Assembly (NCBI RefSeq): GCF_900100965.1
Contig: NZ_FMUJ01000005.1
Location: forward strand, 372,001 to 436,000
Source of the DNA: Variovorax sp. EL159
GTDB lineage: Bacteria > Pseudomonadota > Gammaproteobacteria > Burkholderiales > Burkholderiaceae_C
Direction: 5' to 3'
DNA length: 64,000 bases
Part shown: positions 25,262 to 33,097 of the stretch, piece by piece
Numbering within the stretch: the stretch's first letter is position 1
Layout: each line of letters opens with the position of its first letter
Made by a program: the position numbers and the translations under genes
Notes under the pieces: model-generated
What the model was told of the DNA's origin: nothing
What the model saw: only the letters and a program-made list of their open reading frames with translations
Database searches by the model: none

Positions 25262-26432
25262 CGGCGGCTTTTCTGCTGGCCACGGCAGCGGTAACACCGA
25301 TCCCCGCCACCATCAAGCACACCGCAAAGATCACCCCTCGCGTCTGCGTCGCATCGGCAAACACCCCGACGATCAGCCCCGCGAGCGGCTGCGTCAGGTT
25401 GTTCAGCAGCACGATCACCCCGGTGGTCTTGCCGTAGTCCTTCGCCGGAATGATCCGCTGCCGGCGGATGCGGATGTAGATGCCGAACATCTTGTCGAAC
25501 CCGATCACCAGCAGGAAGCCGGCCGCATAGCCCCAGTGGCTGGTGCTCGCGGCCATGAGCAGGCCGCCGGCCAGTATCAGCAGGTAGGCGGTGGCGCCCA
25601 TGCGCTTGAGCGCGATCGATCCGCGAATGATCGCCAGCAGGATCACGATGGTGGCGACGGCACCCAGCGTCTGCAGCCCCGCGTAGTAGGTGGCCGAGCG
25701 CTGGTGCAGCCCGGTGACCATGGCGGCGGAAGAGGCCAGCGTGGTGCCGAGCATCAGGTTCACGCCGGACGTGAGCATGGTCAGGCGCAACAGGCCGGGC
25801 AGGCGCAACACATGGCCGAGGGCTGTGGCGATGGGCTTCAGCAGGTGGCCCGGTTCGCCCTGCGGTTGGTGCAGTTGCACGGGGTTGCCGCGTCGCCAGA
25901 ACGCGGTGGCGACATCGGCCAGCAAGAACAGCGCGGCCGCCGCACCCACCACGGCCTGCCATGGCCACAACGCAAAGAGCGCCGCAGCGATCAGCGGGCC
26001 GAGCACCATGCCGGTCTGCTCGGCGGTCTGCGCGTAGGCGAGCACCTTGTCGAAGCCGGTGTTGCCGGCAATCTGCGGCAGCATCACTTCGCGGGCCATC
26101 ACGCCCTGCGTGGTGAGCACGCCGCACACGGCAGACAAGCCCACCAGCCAGCCGATGCCGCCCATCGCCTCGTTGGCCAGCACGCCGAGCACGCAGGCAA
26201 GTGCGCGAAAGACCTGGCTGGCGCGCAGCAGCTTCAGTGGCGAGACACGGTCGCACAGCGCGCCGCAGACCGGAAAAGACAGGAAGCGCGGCAGTGTCTC
26301 TGCCGCGAAGGCGTAGCCCGACCACGCGACGTCTTGCGTCACCTGGAACACCACCAGCGGCACCAAGAACAGCAGGATCTGGTCGGCCAGCCTGGAGAGG
26401 AAGAGCGAGAAAAGAAAGGCCGGAAACTTCAT
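25248..26432 (-). CDS. MFS transporter
   Basis: 394 residues, about twelve helices. The first reads FLFSLFLSRLADQILLFLVPLVVFQ, and loop 2–3 carries GALCDRVSPLKLLRAS, a relaxed MFS motif. Similar proteins are annotated only as MFS, some close to the EntS/MFS_3 group. The protein starts at MKFPAFLF; the frame stays open well upstream but reads into the promoter region and the divergent gene. Its last 14 bases overlap the anti-sigma gene. Substrate unknown. Confidence 0.78.
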   Translation of the reverse strand: MKFPAFLFSLFLSRLADQILLFLVPLVVFQVTQDVAWSGYAFAAETLPRFLSFPVCGALCDRVSPLKLLRASQVFRALACVLGVLANEAMGGIGWLVGLSAVCGVLTTQGVMAREVMLPQIAGNTGFDKVLAYAQTAEQTGMVLGPLIAAALFALWPWQAVVGAAAALFLLADVATAFWRRGNPVQLHQPQGEPGHLLKPIATALGHVLRLPGLLRLTMLTSGVNLMLGTTLASSAAMVTGLHQRSATYYAGLQTLGAVATIVILLAIIRGSIALKRMGATAYLLILAGGLLMAASTSHWGYAAGFLLVIGFDKMFGIYIRIRRQRIIPAKDYGKTTGVIVLLNNLTQPLAGLIVGVFADATQTRGVIFAVCLMVAGIGVTAAVASRKAAATSP

Positions 26433-26528
26433 CGCGCCGTCATCGTGGCGGCGTGGCCCGCGCTGACCCCGAGGGGAAAAGGGTGGGGAGCGCGGTGGCG
26501 ACAGGCATGCGCTGAAGATAATCGAAAC

Positions 26529-27158
26529 ATGATCGCGCTCGACTGCTACTACAGCCTCTCTTCTCCCTGGGCCTACCTCGGTGGCCCGCAGCTTCAGGAC
26601 ATTGTTCGCCGCCATCAGGTGCGGCTCACGTTCAAGCCCTACGACTTCCAGGCGGTGGTGCCGCAAACCGGCGGCATTCCGCTGAAGACGCGGCCCGAGC
26701 CGCGCCGCACATACCACGCGCTGGAGCTGGCCCGCTGGAGCGACTACCTCGGCATGCCGTTGAACCTTCAGCCCGCGCACTACCCCAAGGGCGCGCCCAG
26801 CGATCCGAACTGGAACAAGTACGCCGGCTGGATGGTGATTGCCGCGCAGCTGCAAGGGCTCGATGCGCAGCCGCTGTCGCATGCGCTGCTGCGCGCCCTG
26901 TGGGCCGAAGAGCGCGACACCTCGCAGGCCGAGGTGCGCATCGCGGTGGCCAACGAGAACGGCTACGACGGCGCCTCGCTGCAGGCACTGGAGCAGTCGG
27001 CCGAGACGCTGGCCGTGTATCGCGCCAACAGCGCCGAGGCGGTGGAAGCGGGCGTGTTCGGCGCGCCGACCTTCATCCTGAACGGCGAGCGGTTCTGGGG
27101 GCAAGACCGGTTGGCGTTTCTCGACCGGGCACTCGACAAGCTGCGCGCCGCGGGCTGA
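26529..27158 (+). CDS. DsbA-family 2-hydroxychromene-2-carboxylate isomerase-like protein
   Basis: 209 residues. The thioredoxin-fold start ALDCYYSLSSPWAYLGG carries the serine used by kappa-class/HCCA isomerases in place of the DsbA cysteine pair. The helical insertion and the closing EAVEAGVFGAPTFILNGERFWGQDRL (with the cis-Pro) are typical. Members use glutathione to isomerise naphthalene breakdown intermediates, but most homologues act elsewhere. Here there are no aromatic degradation genes, so the role is open. Divergent from the MFS gene. Confidence 0.85.
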   Translation: MIALDCYYSLSSPWAYLGGPQLQDIVRRHQVRLTFKPYDFQAVVPQTGGIPLKTRPEPRRTYHALELARWSDYLGMPLNLQPAHYPKGAPSDPNWNKYAGWMVIAAQLQGLDAQPLSHALLRALWAEERDTSQAEVRIAVANENGYDGASLQALEQSAETLAVYRANSAEAVEAGVFGAPTFILNGERFWGQDRLAFLDRALDKLRAAG

Positions 27159-27196
27159 GCGCCGTTGCCGGGGCCGGAGCCGGCACCGAAAGGGTT

Positions 27197-28594
27197 CTAT
27201 TCGCCGCGGCTGTCGCTGGCCTCGCCCAGTGCGTCGACGCAATCCCGCGCGGCTTCGCGCACCCTCTCATCGGCATCGTGCAAGGCCGCGCGTTGCACCG
27301 TCGCTTGCCAGGGCAGGGCAGCACGCTTCCAGGCGGCGAGACTGCGAGCAGCCTGCCATCGCACGTCGGCGTCTTCGTCATGCGCGAGGCGATCCGCGAG
27401 CGCCGGCAGGATGCGTTCGCCAGCGGCTGCGCCCAGGCCCCGGTCGTCGGCCACGCTGGCCGCGTGCCGGCGCACGAAGGCATGCGCCGACGCCATGCCG
27501 CGCAAGGCCTCGTCGATTTCGCCGGGGCGCAGGGTGCAATAGCTGCTGCCGGGCTTGAGCTTTTCGTGCACGACCTCGGCAATGGCGGCAGCGTCCGACA
27601 GCAGTGTTTCGAGGGGCCGGTAGTCGAGCGCCACGGGCGTCGGGTCGCGAAAGGCAGAGTAGGGCGCACAAAGGCCGCGCACAGCGACGGCGGCGCGCTC
27701 CGGGTCGCCGCGCCACGCGGCGAGTTGCTCGAAGAGCCAATCGCTGTCACCCAGATAGGCCAGCGTTGCGGCGCACCACGCGTGCGTGGATGGCTCGGCG
27801 GGTGCGTGCAGCTTCTTGCGCAGTGCGGCAAGCACCTCGGGTGTCGCAAGGCCGATGTGCCCGAGCATCCGGGCGGCCTCCCAGCCGAACTTGCCGCGCG
27901 GGCGGGCGAGCAATTCGAGCAGTGCGGGCACGGCGGGCGCGCCGATGTCGACCAGCCATTTCTGCGCATCCTCGCTCTCGACCGGCCGGCCATCGAAGCG
28001 GCCAAGGCGCCCGATCAGCCAGCCCACCCGCTCTTCGACGGGCAGGGCCGCGACGCGCAGGCGCTCCTGCTCGGCCACCGCTTCCTTGGGAAAGAGCGCC
28101 CCAAAAGCGGCATCGCCGATGCAGCGGCGCGCCAGGTCGAGGCCGTTCTCTTCGTCGTGCAGGAAGACCACGAAATCCGGCGTGAGCTGCGGCGCGTTGC
28201 CCAGCGCGGCCCGGATCTTCCGTGCCGCTGAAACGAGCATGTCGATGCACTCGCGCTCGGCCAGCAGCCAGGCCGCGCGGGTGTCGTTCCGGGTGATCTC
28301 GCATGCGGCGTCGGCTGCCGCATTCAGTGCGGCACCGGCGAACTGGATGTCGTCCCAGCGCCAGTCGGGCGGGCTCCACTCGGCCGTCCAGAAGTCACCC
28401 GAAGGCTCGTCTTCACGGGCGTCCACGCTGTTGGCCGAAAGGGCGGGCAGGTAGATCGGGCCGTCGAGTTCGCGGTACATGCCCTGGAAGGCGACGGCGT
28501 AGAACTGTTCGTCGGGGTTGTCGTCGAGCAGCTCGCGCAGTGCCCGAAGGGCGTCTTCGACGATCAGTGGTTCCAGCGCTTTCCAATGGCTCAT
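27197..28594 (-). CDS. DUF4303 and HEAT-repeat protein
   Basis: 465 residues, no membrane or signal sequence. The N-terminal 170 residues resemble DUF4303 (ALRALRELLDDNPDEQFYAVAFQG start and a conserved Trp-rich W-PPDWRWDD block). The rest consists of HEAT-like helical repeats: IGAPAVPALLELLARPRGKFGWEAARMLGHIG, VLAALRKKLHA, and near the end DEDADVRWQAARSLAAWK. Such two-part proteins are often polymorphic immunity or protein-binding factors. No toxin gene is adjacent, so the partner is unknown. Confidence 0.65.
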   Translation of the reverse strand: MSHWKALEPLIVEDALRALRELLDDNPDEQFYAVAFQGMYRELDGPIYLPALSANSVDAREDEPSGDFWTAEWSPPDWRWDDIQFAGAALNAAADAACEITRNDTRAAWLLAERECIDMLVSAARKIRAALGNAPQLTPDFVVFLHDEENGLDLARRCIGDAAFGALFPKEAVAEQERLRVAALPVEERVGWLIGRLGRFDGRPVESEDAQKWLVDIGAPAVPALLELLARPRGKFGWEAARMLGHIGLATPEVLAALRKKLHAPAEPSTHAWCAATLAYLGDSDWLFEQLAAWRGDPERAAVAVRGLCAPYSAFRDPTPVALDYRPLETLLSDAAAIAEVVHEKLKPGSSYCTLRPGEIDEALRGMASAHAFVRRHAASVADDRGLGAAAGERILPALADRLAHDEDADVRWQAARSLAAWKRAALPWQATVQRAALHDADERVREAARDCVDALGEASDSRGE

Positions 28595-28640
28595 GCGGGC
28601 ATCTTTCCTTGAAGGGCGAATCGTAAGAGGCGGTCTTGCT

Positions 28641-29549
28641 TCAGCTGGATCGCGGCAGCAGCGCCGGCACCAGCGTGCGGTTCATCCGCTCGCGCCACCA
28701 GCGCAGCGCCTGCCCTTGTGCACCGGTCTTCCACGCGAGCCAGAAGGCCTCGGGCGCGCGCGGCTCTTCGGTGGGCAGCTCGACCAGCGTGCCGCGCTTG
28801 AGTTCATTCACGATGCAGGCGCGCGGCAGAAAGCCGTGGCCCAGGCCCGCCACCTGGCAGGCGATCTTTGCGGGCATCGATGGCACGGTGATGCGCGGCT
28901 GGCCGGCCAAGAGGCCGACGGTGCGCTCCGACAGCGTGCGCGCGCTGTCGCCCACCACGATGGCGTTGCACTCGAGCAGGTCGCCGCGCTGCAGCGGTCG
29001 GCCCAGGCGCGTGAGCGGGTGCGTGGGCGCGACGCAGAACGCGAAGTCGAGGCTGCCCACGGTCACCGCCTGGTAGCCGCCGCCGGCCGGGCCTTCGCCC
29101 GCGGCAATGACGATGTCGGCGCGGCCTTCGCGCAGGGCCTCCCAGCTGCCGGTGAGCGCCTCGCAGCCGATGCGCAGCCGCGTGCCGCAGCGCAGGTCTT
29201 CAAAAGCGCGGATGTCGTCGATGAGCGCCTGCGTGGGAATGAGCGAGTCGTGCACGAGGCGCAGCTCCGACTCATAGCCGGTGGCGATGAGCCGCATGCG
29301 CGATTCGAGGTCGCTCGCGGCGTTGAGCAGCCAGCGGCCTTCCTTGAGCATTTCTTCGCCGGCGGCGGTGAGGGTCACGCGCGGGCCGTTGCGCTCGAAC
29401 AGCAGCATGCCCAGCTGTTCTTCCAGCTTGCCCACGGCGTACGAGATGGTGGAGGGCACCTTGTTCAGGCGCGCGGCCGCGGCGGCGAAGGAGCCGTGGC
29501 GGGCGATGGCATCGACGACCTCGATGGCTTCCAGGCTGAGTTTGAGCAC
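28641..29549 (-). CDS. LysR-family transcriptional regulator
   Basis: 302 residues. The helix-turn-helix is AIARHGSFAAAAARLNKVPSTISYAVGKLEEQLGMLLFERNG, followed by a type 2 periplasmic-binding-like effector domain. The GTG at 29549 is chosen because AAGGAA (minus strand, 29563–29558) lies eight bases upstream. A longer start at 29597 would put its ATG inside the inverted repeat that looks like the operator. The gene is divergent from the isochorismatase–amidohydrolase operon and is its likely regulator; LysR proteins usually activate the divergent operon when a pathway compound binds. Confidence 0.88.
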   Translation of the reverse strand: MLKLSLEAIEVVDAIARHGSFAAAAARLNKVPSTISYAVGKLEEQLGMLLFERNGPRVTLTAAGEEMLKEGRWLLNAASDLESRMRLIATGYESELRLVHDSLIPTQALIDDIRAFEDLRCGTRLRIGCEALTGSWEALREGRADIVIAAGEGPAGGGYQAVTVGSLDFAFCVAPTHPLTRLGRPLQRGDLLECNAIVVGDSARTLSERTVGLLAGQPRITVPSMPAKIACQVAGLGHGFLPRACIVNELKRGTLVELPTEEPRAPEAFWLAWKTGAQGQALRWWRERMNRTLVPALLPRSS

Positions 29550-29592
29550 GCTGCGGGTTCCTTGAAAACGAAAGGATTTGAGGGAAAAGGGA

Positions 29593-29613
29593 ATCATCGA
29601 AAACTTCGATGAT
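29593..29613. promoter_or_regulatory. Inverted repeat, likely LysR operator
   Basis: A perfect nine-base inverted repeat ATCATCGAA / TTCGATGAT is separated by AAC. It lies between the LysR and isochorismatase starts. Related half-sites (TTTCGTCGATGA at 29627 onward and CGATGATTCAT at about 29653) follow within 60 bases, fitting the multi-site layout of LysR promoters (recognition plus activation sites). Confidence 0.65.
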
Positions 29614-29739
29614 TGATGGTGAAAAGTTTCGTCGATGAGCGCTTGAAGGAACCCGATGATTCATCCCGTGCCAAGGAGATTCCCTCCGAAAGCAATTGTG
29701 AATCGAATCGAATATCCAATCAACCGCAAGGAGCTTTCC

Positions 29740-30393
29740 ATGTCCATCAAAGCCACCCCCACCGCCGGCGCCAAGCTGCTCACCCCCACCGACCACACGC
29801 TGGTGATGATCGACTTCCAGTCGCAGATGGCCTTTGCCACGCACTCCATCGACGCCGTGAACCTGCGCAACAACGCGGCGCTGGTGGCGCAGGCCGCAGC
29901 CGGCTTCGGCGTGTCGACCATCCTCACGACGGTGGCCGAGAAGAGTTTTTCGGGCCCGATGTTCAGCGAGATCACCGAGGCCTTTCCGGGCCAGAAGATG
30001 CTCGACCGCACCTCGATGAACACCTGGGAAGACGCCGCCGTGATCGAGCGCGTGAACCAGATCGGCAAGCCGCGCATCGTGCTGGCGGGCCTGTGGACCA
30101 GCGTGTGCATCGTGGGCCCGGCGCTGTCGGCGCTGGACCAGGGCTTCGAGGTGTACGTGATCGCCGACGCTTGCGGCGACGTGTCGGCCGAGGCGCACAA
30201 CCGCGCGATGGAGCGCATGGTGCAGGCCGGCGCGCAGCCGATGACCTCGCTGCAATACCTGCTGGAGCTGCAACGCGACTGGGCCCGTGGCGACACCTAC
30301 GAGCTGACCACCGGCATCGCGAAGAAGGTCGGCGGCGCCTACGGCCTGGGCGTGACCTACGCCCAAACCATGTTCGGCGCCCACGAAGGCTGA
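29740..30393 (+). CDS. Isochorismatase-family (YcaC-like) cysteine hydrolase
   Basis: 217 residues. The catalytic pair is visible: Asp25 in VMIDFQSQ and Cys123 in GLWTSVCIVGPAL, with ADACGDVSAEAHNRAMERM following. In YcaC and related amidases the third residue is a Lys; here the region reads LDRTSMNTW, so Arg90 may take its place. It would hydrolyse an amide or nitrogen-containing ring compound. AAGGAG seven bases upstream of the ATG is a strong ribosome site. It is the first gene of the LysR-controlled operon. Confidence 0.86.
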   Translation: MSIKATPTAGAKLLTPTDHTLVMIDFQSQMAFATHSIDAVNLRNNAALVAQAAAGFGVSTILTTVAEKSFSGPMFSEITEAFPGQKMLDRTSMNTWEDAAVIERVNQIGKPRIVLAGLWTSVCIVGPALSALDQGFEVYVIADACGDVSAEAHNRAMERMVQAGAQPMTSLQYLLELQRDWARGDTYELTTGIAKKVGGAYGLGVTYAQTMFGAHEG

Positions 30394-30411
30394 TCGCCCA
30401 AGGTGAACAAG

Positions 30412-30705
30412 ATGAAGCCCTATGTCCTGTCGCTTGCGCTCGGCCTGCTGGTCGGCGTGATCTACGCACTGTTCCAGGTGCGCTCGCCGGCACCGCCGGT
30501 CATCGCCCTGGTGGGGCTTCTGGGCATCCTGCTCGGCGAGCAGATCCCGCCGCTCATCAAGAGCGTGATCAAGCCCGATGCCGTGGCCACCTCGTGGCTG
30601 CAGCACCAGGTCAAGCCGCATGTGTTCGGCGAGCTGCCGAAATGCGCGCAGCCCACGGCGGTGAACACCGCCGAGGCCGTTGCTTCTGGCAGGCGCGACG
30701 CGTGA
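30412..30705 (+). CDS. XapX-domain small membrane protein
   Basis: 97 residues. Two helices, KPYVLSLALGLLVGVIYALFQVRSPAPPVIALVGLLG in outline, form the XapX domain (DUF1427), whose hallmark is the short turn RSPAPP between them. A cytosolic tail follows. The function is unknown; the family often neighbours isochorismatase-like hydrolases and amidohydrolases, as here. The ATG at 30412 has AAGG upstream; a GTG at 30403 is possible. The stop overlaps the next start (GTGA). Confidence 0.8.
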   Translation: MKPYVLSLALGLLVGVIYALFQVRSPAPPVIALVGLLGILLGEQIPPLIKSVIKPDAVATSWLQHQVKPHVFGELPKCAQPTAVNTAEAVASGRRDA

Positions 30706-32693
30706 AGCCGTTCGCAGACCCCGGCCGCCGCCGTCTCCTCGGAGCGCTCGGCGCCACCCTCGCAGCCCCCGGCCTCGCGGTCGCTTCTTTCTCCGACACC
30801 ATGACCCACACCGAAACCCCCGACCTGATCCTGCATCGCGGGCTGTTCACCACCCTCGATCGTTCCAACCCCACGGCCGATGCCGTGGCGATCAAGGACG
30901 GCCGCTTCACCCATGTCGGCCGCTCGCACGACATCCTGCCGCTGGCCGGCAGCGGCACCCGCGTGATCGACCTGCACGGCAAGCGCGTGCTGCCGGGGTT
31001 GATCGACAACCACCTGCACATCATTCGCGGTGGCCTCAACTTCAACCTGGAGCTGCGCTGGGACGGCGTGCGCAGCCTGGCCGACGCCATGGGCATGCTC
31101 AAGCGGCAGGTGGCCAACACGCCCGCGCCGCAATGGGTGCGCGTGGTGGGCGGCTTCACCGAACACCAGTTCGTGGAAAAGCGCCTGCCGACCATCGAGG
31201 AGCTGAACGCCGTCGCGCCCGACACGCCGGTTTTCATCCTGCACCTGTATGACCGCGCGTTGCTCAACGGCGCGGCGCTGCGCGCGGTGGGCTACACCAA
31301 GGACACGCCCGCGCCGCCCGGCGGCGAGATCGTGCGCGACAGCGCCGGCAACCCGACCGGCCTGCTGCTGGCCAAGCCGAACGCGGCCATCCTCTACGCC
31401 ACGCTGGCCAAGGGGCCGAAGCTGCCCTTCGACTACCAGCTCAATTCCACGCGCCACTTCATGCGCGAACTCAACCGCCTGGGCGTGACCGGCGCCATCG
31501 ACGCGGGCGGTGGCAACCAGAACTACCCCGACGACTACCAGGTGATCCAGAAGCTGGCCGACGACGGGCAACTGACGATCCGCCTGGCCTACAACCTGTT
31601 CACGCAGAAGCCCAAGCAGGAAAAGCAGGACTTCCTGAACTGGACCGCTTCGTCGAAGTACAAGCAGGGCGACGACTACTTCCGCCACAACGGCGCGGGC
31701 GAGATGCTCGTGTTTTCCGCCGCCGACTTCGAGGACTTCCGCCAGCCGCGCCCGGACATGGCGCCCGAGATGGAAGGCGAGCTGGAAGAGGTGGTGCGCG
31801 TGCTGGTGCAGAACCGCTGGCCCTGGCGCATGCACGCCACTTACGACGAGACCATCAGCCGCTCGCTCGACGTGTTCGAGCGCGTCAATCAAGACACGCC
31901 GCTGGCCGGCCTGAACTGGTTCTTCGACCATGCCGAGACCATCTCCGACCAGTCGATCGACCGCATCGCGGCGCTGGGCGGCGGCATCGCGGTGCAGCAC
32001 CGCATGGCCTACCAGGGCGAGTATTTCGTCGAGCGCTACGGTTACGGCGCGGCCGAGGCAACGCCGCCTGTGAAGCGCATGCTCGAAAAGGGCGTGAAGG
32101 TTTCGGCAGGCACCGACGCGACGCGGGTGGCTTCGTACAACCCGTGGGTGTCGCTGTCGTGGCTGGTCACGGGCAAGACGGTGGGCGGCATGCAGCTCAC
32201 GCCGCAGCGCAACCTGATCGACCGCGAACAGGCGCTGCGCATGTGGACCGAGAACGTCACCTGGTTCTCGAACGAAGAGGGCAAGAAGGGCCGCATCCAG
32301 GCCGGCCAGCTCGCCGACCTCGTGGTGCCCGACCGCGACTTCTTCGCCTGCGCCGAATCGGAAATCGCCGACACCACGGCGCTGCTCACGATGGTGGGCG
32401 GCAAGGTGGTCTACGGCGCCGGCCCCTTCGCCGCGCACGACGAAGGCGCACCGCCGCCGGCCATGCCCGACTGGTCGCCCGCGCGCACCTTCGGCGGCTA
32501 TGCCGGCTGGGCCGACACGGCCGAGGGCGCACCGATGCAGAAGGTGTTGCGCAATGCCGCCGCGGCATGCGCCTGCGCCAACAACTGCAACGTGCACGGC
32601 CACAGCCACGCGACGGCCTGGAGCAGCAAGCTGCCCATTGCCGACCTGAAGAGCTTCTGGGGCGCGCTCGGTTGCGCCTGCTGGGCGGTGTGA
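30702..32693 (+). CDS. Tat-exported amidohydrolase, YtcJ-like, with Cys/His-rich tail
   Basis: 663 residues from GTG, coupled to the XapX gene. A twin-arginine signal (RRRLLGALGATLAAPGLAVA, from residue 9) is followed by an amidohydrolase_3 domain: LPGLIDNHLHIIRGG (HxH metal ligands), DPP-type spacing, WFFDHAETIS, VQHRMAYQGE, and SAGTDATRVASYNPWVSLSWLVTG with the metal Asp. The last 50 residues hold CACANNCNVHGHSH and a terminal GCACWAV, a likely extra metal site not part of the usual enzyme. Predicted periplasmic hydrolase acting on a substrate or product of the operon. Substrate unknown. Confidence 0.85.
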   Translation: MKPFADPGRRRLLGALGATLAAPGLAVASFSDTMTHTETPDLILHRGLFTTLDRSNPTADAVAIKDGRFTHVGRSHDILPLAGSGTRVIDLHGKRVLPGLIDNHLHIIRGGLNFNLELRWDGVRSLADAMGMLKRQVANTPAPQWVRVVGGFTEHQFVEKRLPTIEELNAVAPDTPVFILHLYDRALLNGAALRAVGYTKDTPAPPGGEIVRDSAGNPTGLLLAKPNAAILYATLAKGPKLPFDYQLNSTRHFMRELNRLGVTGAIDAGGGNQNYPDDYQVIQKLADDGQLTIRLAYNLFTQKPKQEKQDFLNWTASSKYKQGDDYFRHNGAGEMLVFSAADFEDFRQPRPDMAPEMEGELEEVVRVLVQNRWPWRMHATYDETISRSLDVFERVNQDTPLAGLNWFFDHAETISDQSIDRIAALGGGIAVQHRMAYQGEYFVERYGYGAAEATPPVKRMLEKGVKVSAGTDATRVASYNPWVSLSWLVTGKTVGGMQLTPQRNLIDREQALRMWTENVTWFSNEEGKKGRIQAGQLADLVVPDRDFFACAESEIADTTALLTMVGGKVVYGAGPFAAHDEGAPPPAMPDWSPARTFGGYAGWADTAEGAPMQKVLRNAAAACACANNCNVHGHSHATAWSSKLPIADLKSFWGALGCACWAV

Positions 32694-33097
32694 TGACGAC
32701 GCGCTGGACCACCTCACCCGCGCTGCGCTGGGTCGCCTTGCTCCTGCTGTGCGCCGCCTATCTGCAAGGCGGGCTGAACAAGGCGATGGACTTCGACGCG
32801 GCCCTGGCCGAAATGAACCACTTCGGCATGTCGCCGGCCGGCCCGCTGGCCGTGGCGGTCATCGTGCTGGAGCTGGGCGCTTCGGCGCTGATCCTCACCG
32901 GCCGCCTGCGCTGGCTTGGCGCGCTGGCGCTGGCCGGCTTCACGCTGATGGCGACCTTCGTGGCGCTGCGCTTCTGGCAGATGCCGGTCGGGCAAGAGCG
33001 CTTCATGGCGGCCAACTCGTTCTTCGAGCATCTCGGGTTGGTCGGCGGCTTTCTGCTGGTCGCCTGGCACGACCTGAAGGAGCGTGCCCATGTCTGA
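32693..33097 (+). CDS. DoxX-family membrane protein
   Basis: 134 residues, four hydrophobic helices. YLQGGLNKAMDFDAALAEM is the DoxX start, and GRLRWLGALALAGFTLMATFVALRFW follows. DoxX proteins are small quinone-linked or redox-associated inner membrane proteins. The ATG overlaps the stop of the amidohydrolase by one base (TGATG), and its own 3' end overlaps the next gene by eight bases. It may link electron flow to the periplasmic enzyme, but this is inference. Confidence 0.8.
   Translation: MTTRWTTSPALRWVALLLLCAAYLQGGLNKAMDFDAALAEMNHFGMSPAGPLAVAVIVLELGASALILTGRLRWLGALALAGFTLMATFVALRFWQMPVGQERFMAANSFFEHLGLVGGFLLVAWHDLKERAHV

Noticed and set aside
26433..27242. Extension of the MFS gene upstream by 270 codons
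   Set aside because: The extra part is antisense to the DsbA-like gene and reads as low-complexity sequence; the MFS family starts at MKFPAFLF.
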